Source: Meridianimarinicoccus zhengii (GTDB lineage Bacteria; Pseudomonadota; Alphaproteobacteria; Rhodobacterales; Rhodobacteraceae). From it: 49,743 nucleotides of DNA. The notes beneath the pieces are model-generated. The model did no database searches and had not been told where the DNA came from. It saw nothing but the letters and a program-made list of their open reading frames with translations. The number at the start of each line of letters is the position of its first letter. Position 1 is the first letter of the stretch. The translations under genes were made by a program, and so were the position numbers. The stretch spans positions 1 through 49,743 of the forward strand of contig NZ_QDFI01000029.1 of NCBI RefSeq assembly GCF_003254465.1, given 5' to 3'. Below, one piece after another: positions 42,894 to 49,743 of the stretch.

Positions 42894-43948
42894 GTGGCGT
42901 GCAGACCCGGACTGTCGGCCCGGATGAGGCCGACCAGAGGCTCGACCGGTGGTTCCGTCGGCACTTCCCCCATGTCAGCCAGGGCTGGCTGGAAAAACTG
43001 TGCCGCAAGGGCGAAATCCGCGTCGATGGCGGACGGGTGAAGGCGGCGAGCCGCATCAGCCCCGGCCAGCAGGTGCGGATCCCGCCGCTGCCCGATGTCG
43101 CCGCACCTGCGCCCGTTCGCGGGCCGAGGATTTCCGACAAGGACGCGGCGATGATCCGCGACGCGGTCATCTTCCGCGACGACCACATCATCGCCCTGAA
43201 CAAGCCGCCGGGCCTGCCCAGCCAGGGCGGCAGCGGGCAGGGCGGCCGGCATGTCGATGCATTGGCGGTCGCGTTGCAGGGGAATCACGCGGAAAAGCCC
43301 CGGCTGGTCCACCGGCTCGACAAGGACACGTCGGGCGTGCTGCTCTTGGCGCGCACCGTGGCGGCGGCAAGTGCATTGACCAAGGCGTTCCGCTCCCGGT
43401 CGACCCGCAAGATCTATTGGGCCGCCGTCGCCGGGGTGCCCCACCCGCGCATGGGAACGGTGCGCTGGGGGCTGGTGAAGGCGCCGGGCCACGGGCGCGG
43501 CGGCGAGAACGAGAAGATGCGCTGTGTGCATCCGAACGACGTCGAGGCGACAGAGGGCGCGAAGCGGGCCGTCACCGATTACGCTGTGCTGTCGGCGCTG
43601 GCCAAACGCTGCGCCTGGGTGGCGCTGGTGCCCGTCACGGGCCGCACGCACCAGCTGCGCGCGCATATGGCGGAACTGGGCCACCCGATCATCGGTGACG
43701 GCAAGTATGGCGGGTCGGGGCAGGAAAACCAGGGCGATGGCTGGGGCGCGCAGCTGGGCGGGGAAATCTCGCGCAAGCTGCACCTTCATGCCCGCCAGAT
43801 CGCCATCGACCACCCGGTCACGGGCGCACGGCTCGTCATTACCGCTCCGCTTCCCGATCACATGGCGCGCACATGGGCGGGGTTCGACTGGCATCCCGCC
43901 GATGTGCCCGCCGATCCGTTCGACCCGGAAGAAGGATGGCAGCCATGA
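42890..43948 (+). CDS. rluC: 23S rRNA pseudouridine synthase, RluC/RluD family
   Basis: 352 aa. An N-terminal S4 RNA-binding domain (about 12-65) is followed by the catalytic domain with HRLDKDTSG (141-149, catalytic D144) and GRTHQLRAHMAELGHPIIGD. RluC versus RluD specificity cannot be settled from sequence alone; RluC is the usual assignment in this position. The ATG overlaps crcB (ATGA) and the stop overlaps the ATP12 start (ATGA). Confidence 0.94.
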   Translation: MSGVQTRTVGPDEADQRLDRWFRRHFPHVSQGWLEKLCRKGEIRVDGGRVKAASRISPGQQVRIPPLPDVAAPAPVRGPRISDKDAAMIRDAVIFRDDHIIALNKPPGLPSQGGSGQGGRHVDALAVALQGNHAEKPRLVHRLDKDTSGVLLLARTVAAASALTKAFRSRSTRKIYWAAVAGVPHPRMGTVRWGLVKAPGHGRGGENEKMRCVHPNDVEATEGAKRAVTDYAVLSALAKRCAWVALVPVTGRTHQLRAHMAELGHPIIGDGKYGGSGQENQGDGWGAQLGGEISRKLHLHARQIAIDHPVTGARLVITAPLPDHMARTWAGFDWHPADVPADPFDPEEGWQP

Positions 43949-44658
43949 GCGAATGGAAACAGCGCCGGTTCTGGGATAGCGCCAACCCGGTGGCCGCCTC
44001 GGCGGGCTTCGGGATCGCGCTGGACGGGCGCCCGGTCAGGACCCCGGCGAAACAGCCGCTTGTCGTCCCGTCGCGGCCGCTCGCCCGCGCTATTGCCGAT
44101 GAATGGGATGCGCAGGCAGAGGTGATCGACCCGAACACCATGCCGCTGACTCGGATCGCCAATTCGGCCATCGATACCGCGGGACCGCAGCACACCGAGA
44201 TCGCCGGGATCATCGCCGCCTACGGCGAAAGCGACCTGCTCTGCTACCGCGCCGAAGGTCCGCCGGAACTTGTCTCGCGGCAGGCGGCGGCGTGGGATCC
44301 GTTGCTCGACTGGGCGCGGGATGCGCTTGATGCGCCCCTTGCCGTCGGGACGGGCGTGATCTTCGTGCCCCAGCCCGAGAAAAGCCTGCGCACGCTGTCC
44401 GCGAAAGTCCACGGGCTGGATGCGTTCGATCTCGCGCCTTGCCATGACCTTGTCGCGCTGTCCGGGTCGCTCGTGATCGGGCTGGCGGTGCTGGCGGGAT
44501 TGCACCCGGTCGAAACGCTCTGGGCGCTGTCGCGGGTCGACGAGACATGGCAAGCCGAACAATGGGGCCATGACGAGGACGCGGCCGAGATCGCCGCGCT
44601 GCGCGCGGCAGCCTTCGCCGATGCTGCACGTTTCCACGCATTGCGCCACACGGCCTGA
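43945..44658 (+). CDS. ATP12-family F1-ATPase assembly chaperone
   Basis: 237 aa, related to mitochondrial Atp12, which shields the F1 alpha subunit during assembly. FWDSANPVAASAGFGIALDGRPVRTPAK and the DPNTMPLTRIANSAID segment are characteristic (quoted in part). GAAGGAT precedes the ATG. In many roseobacters a HAD-hydrolase gene lies between rluC and this gene; here the two overlap directly. Confidence 0.93.
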   Translation: MSEWKQRRFWDSANPVAASAGFGIALDGRPVRTPAKQPLVVPSRPLARAIADEWDAQAEVIDPNTMPLTRIANSAIDTAGPQHTEIAGIIAAYGESDLLCYRAEGPPELVSRQAAAWDPLLDWARDALDAPLAVGTGVIFVPQPEKSLRTLSAKVHGLDAFDLAPCHDLVALSGSLVIGLAVLAGLHPVETLWALSRVDETWQAEQWGHDEDAAEIAALRAAAFADAARFHALRHTA

Positions 44659-44948
44659 TCCGTACCCACGGCGCGCCCATGGCGCCGACCCTAAGCAAGG
44701 CCGGAAGATTCTTGCGCCGTGTGGGCATCCGCCGCCCCCGCGCCGCCCATTTTTGCGCCATTCGGGCAGAAGTTCGGCAATCCTTCGGTATTTCGGTCGG
44801 TTTTTCCGGGCGGTTCGACTTGACGCCCCCCTGTGCTTTTGCCCAAGTTTGCAGCGGCGCTATCTTCCGGAGGCACCGAATAATGAAAACCGGCACGGCA
44901 CGCTGTCGTCCGGGATCCACCAAGTGGACCATCAGGGGAAATGAAGAC

Positions 44949-45965
44949 ATGAAAAAAACCGTGTTGCTAGGCGCTGTAGCCGCCGCAGGACTTGCGGGGG
45001 CCGCCGCGTCCGCCCAGACATTGGCAGCCGTGCAGGACCGCGGTGCCTTGAACTGCGGCATCAGCACCGGTCTGGTCGGGTTCGCGTCGCAGGATTCGAA
45101 TGGCGAGTGGCAGGGCTTCGACGTTGCGGTCTGCCGCGCAGTGGCCGCGGCCGTGCTGGGCGATCCGTCGGCGGTGAACTTCACGCCGACCACCAACCAG
45201 GTCCGGTTCGAGGTGCTGAACTCTGGCGATATCGACATGCTGGCACGGAACACCACCTGGACGTTCTCGCGCGACGTTGACCTGAAGCTCGAATTCGCCG
45301 GCATCAACTATTACGACGGCCAGGGTTTCATGGTGCCTGCGGCGCTGGCGGTCACCTCTGCGCTGGAACTCGACACGGCCACCGTGTGCATCCAGGCGGG
45401 CACGACGACCGAACTGAACCTCGCGGATTTCTTCCGCGTCAACGGGATGACCTATCAGCCCGTGCCGATCACAACCGCGTCCGAGGCGCAGCAGCAGTAT
45501 CTGGCCGGAACCTGCGACGTCTACACGACGGACGCATCGGGTCTGGCTGCCACGCGTGCCGCGTTCGAAGACCCGTCGGCGCATGTGATCCTGCCCGAGA
45601 TCATCTCGAAGGAACCGCTTGGCCCGCTGGTGCGCCATGGCGACAACGAATGGGGCGACGTCGTCCGCTGGACCCTCAACGCGCTGATCGCGGCCGAGGA
45701 ACTGGGCGTCACCTCGGCCAATATCGATGAACTGGCACAGGGCACCGACAACCCAGAAATCAACCGGCTTCTGGGCACTGAAGGCAGTCTGGGCGCGATG
45801 CTCGGCCTGTCCGACGACTGGGCGCTGAACGCGATCAAGGCCGGCGGCAACTACGGCGAGATCTTCGAACGTCATATCGGGACAAGCACACCCATCGGGC
45901 TGTCCCGCGGTCTGAACGCCCAGTGGACCGAGGGCGGGCTGCTCTACGCACCGCCCTTCCGCTGA
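44949..45965 (+). CDS. aapJ: General L-amino-acid ABC transporter, substrate-binding protein
   Basis: 338-aa periplasmic receptor of the broad-range amino-acid transporter. Signal peptide MKKTVLLGAVAAAGLAGAAASA (cleavage near 22), then VQDRGALNCGISTGLVGFA and the DVAVCRAVAAAVLGD and RFEVLNSGDIDMLARNTTWT segments (quoted in part) typical of AapJ. I start at ATG 44949 (AGGGGA upstream); an in-frame ATG 22 codons earlier (44883) with a perfect GGAGG is an alternative that would lengthen the n-region. A CTTGACG box at 44819-44825 has no clear -10 partner. Confidence 0.95.
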   Translation: MKKTVLLGAVAAAGLAGAAASAQTLAAVQDRGALNCGISTGLVGFASQDSNGEWQGFDVAVCRAVAAAVLGDPSAVNFTPTTNQVRFEVLNSGDIDMLARNTTWTFSRDVDLKLEFAGINYYDGQGFMVPAALAVTSALELDTATVCIQAGTTTELNLADFFRVNGMTYQPVPITTASEAQQQYLAGTCDVYTTDASGLAATRAAFEDPSAHVILPEIISKEPLGPLVRHGDNEWGDVVRWTLNALIAAEELGVTSANIDELAQGTDNPEINRLLGTEGSLGAMLGLSDDWALNAIKAGGNYGEIFERHIGTSTPIGLSRGLNAQWTEGGLLYAPPFR

Positions 45966-45973
45966 CCTGACCG

Positions 45974-46004
45974 GGGCGGCCTGCGATGCGCGGGCCGCCC
46001 TTTT
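45974..46004 (+). terminator. Intrinsic terminator between aapJ and aapQ
   Basis: GGGCGGCC (45974-45981) / GGCCGCCC (45993-46000), 11-nt loop, then TTTT. It starts 9 nt after the aapJ stop and is 60 nt before aapQ, consistent with partial termination that favours the binding protein. Confidence 0.82.
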
Positions 46005-46063
46005 CGCTGCGCCGGACCGTCCGGCCCCGGCCATGCGTCCGCCTGCGGACAGGAACCCATCAC

Positions 46064-47278
46064 ATGACCTCAGCCACCGATCCGAGCCAGCCGGTGTTCC
46101 GGCTGGAGATGCTGATCACCGATACCCGGTATCGCGGCATCACCTTCCAGATCATCGCGTTCTTCGCCTTCGTGCTGCTGTTCGGCTGGATGGCGTGGAA
46201 CGCCGCGCAGAACCTCGCGGCGCTGGGGCAGAACATTTCCTATGGCTTCCTCGGCGAACAGGCCGGGTATGACATCAACCAGAAGTTGATCCCCTTCGTC
46301 AGCACCGACACCCACCTGCGCGCGGCCTTCGTCGGCATCCTGAACACGCTGCTGGTGGCGTTCCTTGGTTGTGTGACAGCCACCATCCTCGGCGTCTTCG
46401 TGGGCGTCGCCCGGCTGTCGAAGAACTGGCTAGTGGCGAAGCTGATGTCGGGCTATGTGGAAATTTTCCGCAACGTGCCCGTGCTGATCTGGATTCTCAT
46501 CATCTTCTCGGTGATGTCGAACGCGCTGCCGGCACCCAATGCCTTTCGTGGCGAAGACCCGGCGGCGAGCATGGTCATGGGGGCGATCGCCTTCACCAAT
46601 CGCGGCGTCTATATCCCGCGCCCGCTGTGGGAGCCGGGATCGGCCATCGTCGTCGCCGTGTTTCTGCTGTCCATCCTGAGCATCTTCGCGCTGCGCCGAT
46701 ACGCCATCAAGCGGCTGTTCGACACCGGGCAGGAAACGCCAGTGCTGCCGCTGTCGCTGGCGCTGCTGTTCGTGCCGACGCTGCTGGCATTTTTCCTCCT
46801 CGGGCGCCCCATCGGGATCGAATACCCTGAATTGCGCGGGTTCAACTTCCAGGGCGGGGTGCAGGTCTTCGGATCGCTCATCGGCCTGTGGTTTGCGCTT
46901 GCGCTTTACACAGGTGCGTTCATCGCGGAAAACGTGCGCGCGGGCATCATGGCCGTGAGCAAGGGCCAGACCGAGGCCGCGGCGGCGCTGGGGATGCGCC
47001 CGGGACGGATCATGCGGCTGGTGATCCTGCCGCAGGCTTTGCGGGTCATCATCCCGCCTCTGATCTCGCAATACCTCAACCTGACCAAGAACACGTCCCT
47101 CGCGGCGGCGGTGGGATACATGGATATCACGGGCACGCTGGGCGGGATCACGCTGAACCAGACCGGGCGCAGCTTCGAAGCGATCCTGCTCCTGATGCTG
47201 TTCTACCTCATCATCTCGCTGTCCATCGCCGGGATCATGAACCTCTACAACAACGCCGTGAAGCTGAAGGAGCGCTGA
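46064..47278 (+). CDS. aapQ: General L-amino-acid ABC transporter, permease AapQ
   Basis: 404-aa HisM-type permease, long for the class as in all AapQ proteins, with an N-terminal hydrophobic extension and an extra central segment. The coupling loop EAAAALGMRPGRIMRLVILP (about 304-323) contacts the ATPase. The start MTSATDPSQPVFRLEMLI at ATG 46064 has AGGA upstream. It heterodimerises with AapM, encoded 1 nt downstream. Confidence 0.95.
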   Translation: MTSATDPSQPVFRLEMLITDTRYRGITFQIIAFFAFVLLFGWMAWNAAQNLAALGQNISYGFLGEQAGYDINQKLIPFVSTDTHLRAAFVGILNTLLVAFLGCVTATILGVFVGVARLSKNWLVAKLMSGYVEIFRNVPVLIWILIIFSVMSNALPAPNAFRGEDPAASMVMGAIAFTNRGVYIPRPLWEPGSAIVVAVFLLSILSIFALRRYAIKRLFDTGQETPVLPLSLALLFVPTLLAFFLLGRPIGIEYPELRGFNFQGGVQVFGSLIGLWFALALYTGAFIAENVRAGIMAVSKGQTEAAAALGMRPGRIMRLVILPQALRVIIPPLISQYLNLTKNTSLAAAVGYMDITGTLGGITLNQTGRSFEAILLLMLFYLIISLSIAGIMNLYNNAVKLKER

Positions 47279-47279
47279 G

Positions 47280-48590
47280 ATGAGCACGGCGTCAAAATCT
47301 TCCGCGCGCATCAAGCCTTTCGTCCGGCATGACCCCCTTCCCGCGAAGGCCCCGCCCATGGCCCAGAGCGGAATTGCCCGCTGGCTGCGCGAGAACCTGT
47401 TCAGCTCGCCGGGCAACACGGTGATGACGCTGGTCGCGGGTTATGCGCTGGTCTGGCTGGCCATGCAGATCGGGCCCTGGCTTCTGAACGGCGTCTGGTC
47501 GGCGGACTCGATCCGCGACTGTCGTGAACAGCTGGAGGGGGCCACCGGCGGCTGCTTTGCCGTGATCGCCGAACGCTGGCCGCAGCTTCTGTTCGGCAAC
47601 TACCCGTCGGAACATTACGGTCGTGCCGGGATCGCGTTCATCATGCTGTTCGTGGCGCTTGCGCCGCTCCTGTTCATCGAATTGCCGCGCAAGATGCTGT
47701 GGTTCACCGGGCTGTTCCCGTTCATCGCCTATTGGCTGATCTGGGGTGGGTCGCTGTGGGTTTCCGTCATGGCGCTGGCGGGGCTGGTCGCGGGGGCTAT
47801 GGTCTACAAGCGGCTGGAGTGGCGGAGCGCCGCCGGGGCGCTGGCGGCGGGCATCGTGACGGCTTTCGTGTTCTGGATGTTCCTGTCGGGCCCTCTTGTG
47901 GCGGGTCTGTCGGCAGTGGTGCCATTGCAGCTTGCGCCGGTGGAAAGCGGCGAGATCGGCGGGTTCATGATCAACTTCATCCTCGGGACAACCTGCATCG
48001 CGCTGTCGCTGCCACTGGGGATCGCGCTGGCGCTGGGGCGTCAATCCAACCTGCCGATCATCAAGGGCATCTGCGTGCTGTTCATCGAATTCATCCGCGG
48101 CGTGCCGCTGATCACCCTGCTGTTCGTGGCGTCGGTGATGCTGGCCTATTTCCTGCCGCCGGGAACGAATTTCGACCTCATCCTGCGGGTCATCATCATG
48201 ATCACGCTGTTCGCCGCCGCCTACATGGCCGAGGCGATCCGCGGCGGGCTCGCGGCGTTGCCGAAAGGGCAGTATGAGGCGGCGAACAGCCTCGGCCTCG
48301 ACTACTGGCAATCCATGCGGCTGATCATCCTGCCGCAGGCGCTCAAGATCTCGATCCCGTCCATCGTGAACATCGCGATCGGCCTTTTCAAGGACACGAC
48401 GCTGGTGTCGATCATCTCGATGTTCGACATGCTGGGCATGATCAAGGGGCCGATCCTGTCCTCGACCGACTGGTTCGGGGTCTATTGGGAACTCTATGCC
48501 TTTGCCGGCCTGCTGTTCTTCGTCTTCACCTACGGCATCTCGCAATACTCGCAATATCTCGAGCGGAAGCTCGCCACCGATCACCGCTGA
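47280..48590 (+). CDS. aapM: General L-amino-acid ABC transporter, permease AapM
   Basis: 436-aa permease. The soluble N-terminus ([14 protein letters not shown]) and the periplasmic region with [29 protein letters not shown] (quoted in part) typical of AapM are present. The coupling loop [20 protein letters not shown] is near residues 332-352. The ATG lies 1 nt after the aapQ stop. Confidence 0.95.
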   Translation: MSTASKSSARIKPFVRHDPLPAKAPPMAQSGIARWLRENLFSSPGNTVMTLVAGYALVWLAMQIGPWLLNGVWSADSIRDCREQLEGATGGCFAVIAERWPQLLFGNYPSEHYGRAGIAFIMLFVALAPLLFIELPRKMLWFTGLFPFIAYWLIWGGSLWVSVMALAGLVAGAMVYKRLEWRSAAGALAAGIVTAFVFWMFLSGPLVAGLSAVVPLQLAPVESGEIGGFMINFILGTTCIALSLPLGIALALGRQSNLPIIKGICVLFIEFIRGVPLITLLFVASVMLAYFLPPGTNFDLILRVIIMITLFAAAYMAEAIRGGLAALPKGQYEAANSLGLDYWQSMRLIILPQALKISIPSIVNIAIGLFKDTTLVSIISMFDMLGMIKGPILSSTDWFGVYWELYAFAGLLFFVFTYGISQYSQYLERKLATDHR

Positions 48591-48604
48591 GTTCAGGGGA
48601 CCCC

Positions 48605-49405
48605 ATGACCGATACGAGCATCCAGACCGATCCCGCCGCAGCACCGCCCAAGGCAATGGCCATCTCGGACGAGGTCGCCATCGACATCCAGGGCATGAAC
48701 AAGTGGTACGGCGCGTTCCACGTGCTGCGCGATATCAACCTGACCGTCTATCGCGGCGAGCGGATCGTGATCTGCGGCCCGTCCGGATCGGGCAAGTCCA
48801 CCCTGATCCGCTGCATCAACGCGCTGGAGGAACACCAGCAGGGCGCCATCACCGTGGACGGCACGCGGTTGTCTTCGGACCTCAAGAACATCGACAAGAT
48901 CCGGTCCGAGGTCGGGATGTGCTTTCAGCATTTCAACCTGTTCCCGCATCTGACGATCCTGGAAAACTGCACGCTGGCGCCGATCTGGGTGCGCAAGACG
49001 CCCAAGAAGGAAGCCGAGGCGACGGCGATGCATTTCCTCGAGAAGGTGAAGATCCCCGAACAGGCGGACAAGTATCCAGGCCAGTTGTCGGGTGGCCAGC
49101 AGCAGCGTGTTGCTATCGCTCGGAGCCTGTGCATGCGGCCCAAGATCATGCTGTTCGACGAACCGACCTCGGCGCTCGATCCCGAGATGATCAAGGAAGT
49201 GCTCGACACGATGATCGCGCTGGCCGAAGACGGAATGACCATGCTCTGCGTGACCCACGAGATGGGCTTCGCCCGCAAGGTGGCGAACCGCGTGATCTTC
49301 ATGGATCAGGGGCAGATCGTCGAACAGAACGAACCGGAGCCGTTCTTCAACGACCCCCAGAGCGACCGGACCAAGCTGTTCCTGAGCCAGATCCTGGGGC
49401 ACTAG
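48605..49405 (+). CDS. aapP: General L-amino-acid ABC transporter, ATPase AapP
   Basis: 266-aa ATPase. Walker [10 protein letters not shown] (58-66), Q-loop [16 protein letters not shown], signature [15 protein letters not shown], Walker [16 protein letters not shown] and H-loop [15 protein letters not shown] are all present. Start ATG 48605 has AGGGGA upstream; an ATG 17 codons later is possible. No terminator is seen before the next ORF, which begins 2 nt after the stop and has a clearly lower GC content. Confidence 0.96.
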   Translation: MTDTSIQTDPAAAPPKAMAISDEVAIDIQGMNKWYGAFHVLRDINLTVYRGERIVICGPSGSGKSTLIRCINALEEHQQGAITVDGTRLSSDLKNIDKIRSEVGMCFQHFNLFPHLTILENCTLAPIWVRKTPKKEAEATAMHFLEKVKIPEQADKYPGQLSGGQQQRVAIARSLCMRPKIMLFDEPTSALDPEMIKEVLDTMIALAEDGMTMLCVTHEMGFARKVANRVIFMDQGQIVEQNEPEPFFNDPQSDRTKLFLSQILGH

Positions 49406-49407
49406 AA

Positions 49408-49686
49408 ATGAGTTCCAGAGATATCCTCTTGCCGTGGATCATCGAGGCCATACAGGCAAGCGGCGGGTCGTGTCGGCGTGTTGATGTCTTCAAATATGTC
49501 TTCGACAACTACGAAACCCAACTTCGCGCTGCCGGTGACCTCTTCTATACTTGGCAGTACGATATCAATTGGGGGGCGACAAAGCTCCGCAAAGATGGAA
49601 AGCTTAAATCTGCCAGCGTTTCTCCCAAGGGAATATGGGAGTTAGAGCATGTCGCGTTTAATCGGCTTGGTACCCCGCCGCTTTGA
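49408..49686 (+). pseudogene. Mrr_N-like winged-helix ORF, probably 3'-truncated by an IS element
   Basis: A 92-codon ORF (MSSRDILLPWIIEAIQASGG...). The spacing of ILLPWIIEAIQASGG, YDINWGATKLRKDGKL and PKGIWEL matches the winged-helix N-terminal domain of Mrr-type restriction proteins (PF14338). GC is near 50 percent by eye against about two-thirds around it, so it is probably acquired. The reading frame after WEL runs into sequence that is antisense to an IS630-type transposase end, so the last 13 or so codons are likely not native and a C-terminal catalytic domain may have been displaced. Whether the short form is functional is unknown. Confidence 0.6.
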
Positions 49687-49743
49687 AGAAGTTGTTGCAC
49701 TCTTCATCGGTGAACAGGTCGCACACATGGCCGACGGCCTGCC
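49645..49743 (-). mobile_element. End of an IS630-family insertion sequence (continues outside window)
   Basis: The element starts probably just after a TA dinucleotide at 49643-49644 (IS630 elements insert at TA). The exact terminal repeat cannot be confirmed because the other end is outside. It contains the 3' end of a transposase gene on the minus strand. Boundary is inferred; the transposase tail is the real evidence. Confidence 0.55.
49658..49743 (-). CDS. IS630-family transposase, C-terminal fragment (window-truncated)
   Basis: The minus-strand frame entering at the right edge reads QAVGHVCDLFTDEECNNFF and then KAAGYQAD before TAA at 49660-49658. The pattern D/E-I/V-C-D-L-F-x-x-x-E-C-x-N-[YF]-F-x-x-A-G-Y is the typical end of IS630 transposases. 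Only 28 codons are visible; the DDE catalytic region lies outside the window. Confidence 0.7.
   Translation of the reverse strand, partial: QAVGHVCDLFTDEECNNFFKAAGYQAD

Noticed and set aside
44819-44848. Promoter for aapJ at CTTGACGCCCCCC
   Set aside because: The -35 box is good but no acceptable -10 box occurs at 16-19 nt, so I mention it only under aapJ.
1-49743. CRISPR arrays, tRNA or rRNA genes, phage genes
   Set aside because: I saw no regularly spaced repeats, no tRNA cloverleaf with a TTCGA loop, and no structural phage genes in any gap. A dedicated scan (tRNAscan, Infernal) would be more sensitive than reading.

Overview
The window is about two-thirds G+C and codes on both strands. 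It comes from an alphaproteobacterium, most likely of the order Rhodobacterales (roseobacter/Paracoccaceae type). Family content supports this: an orphan ParA-like MipZ, the AapJQMP general amino-acid ABC transporter, an ATP12-type F1-ATPase assembly chaperone, a soluble FdsGBA-FdhD-FdsD formate dehydrogenase, a MeaB GTPase, a TAXI-type TRAP transporter, and an rpsM-rpsK-rpoA-rplQ operon without rpsD. This assignment is inference from gene families; no database search was possible.

Layout. 1-1279: dnaX (minus, 3' end outside the window). 1475-1858: small orphan gene. 1917-6226, minus: sdaA (L-serine ammonia-lyase), argD, an AAC(6')-like acetyltransferase and argF, the last three tightly linked. 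6453-9879, minus: helicase hrpB and a DUF3108 exported protein. 9976-13378, plus: meaB, an EamA exporter, rpmB with its own promoter and terminator, and a DUF2946/PCuAC copper pair. 13416-15552: sirtuin, LMW phosphatase, an exported small protein and a TlpA-like thioredoxin. 15718-19308, plus: argH, two small lipoproteins, a DUF2834 protein and a BciB-like iron-sulfur flavoprotein. 19392-24935, plus: a complete peptide/nickel-type ABC transporter. 25099-30231, plus: TAXI-TRAP transporter, UspA and an AI-2E family protein. 30317-38249, minus: mipZ, then the formate dehydrogenase operon fdsG-fdsB-fdsA-fdhD-fdsD downstream of a LysR regulator. 38596-41075, plus: rpsM-rpsK-rpoA-rplQ. 41159-44658, plus: rarA, crcB, rluC and ATP12. 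44949-49405, plus: aapJQMP. 49408-49743: a lower-GC Mrr_N-like winged-helix ORF running into the end of an IS630-family transposase.

How the genes work together. Three arginine-biosynthesis genes (argD, argF, argH) lie at two loci. Three high-affinity uptake systems are present (peptide-type ABC, TAXI-TRAP, general amino-acid ABC). Each has a stable RNA hairpin directly after the binding-protein gene, and two of the three look like intrinsic terminators, which fits over-expression of the binding protein. The Fds complex oxidises formate with NAD+ and is probably controlled by the LysR gene just upstream; two overlapping dyads fill the 87-bp gap before fdsG.

Most of the window is ordinary core genome. 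The parts that look unusual are the right edge (a foreign, probably IS-truncated gene), the AAC(6')-like gene inside the arginine cluster, the BciB-like protein with no photosynthesis genes around it, an AT-rich perfect palindrome inside the fds operon, and the position of rpsM next to fds instead of after secY-adk. I did not find a convincing new multi-gene system. The best lead is the disrupted Mrr_N-like gene, which may mark the edge of an accessory island beyond the window.
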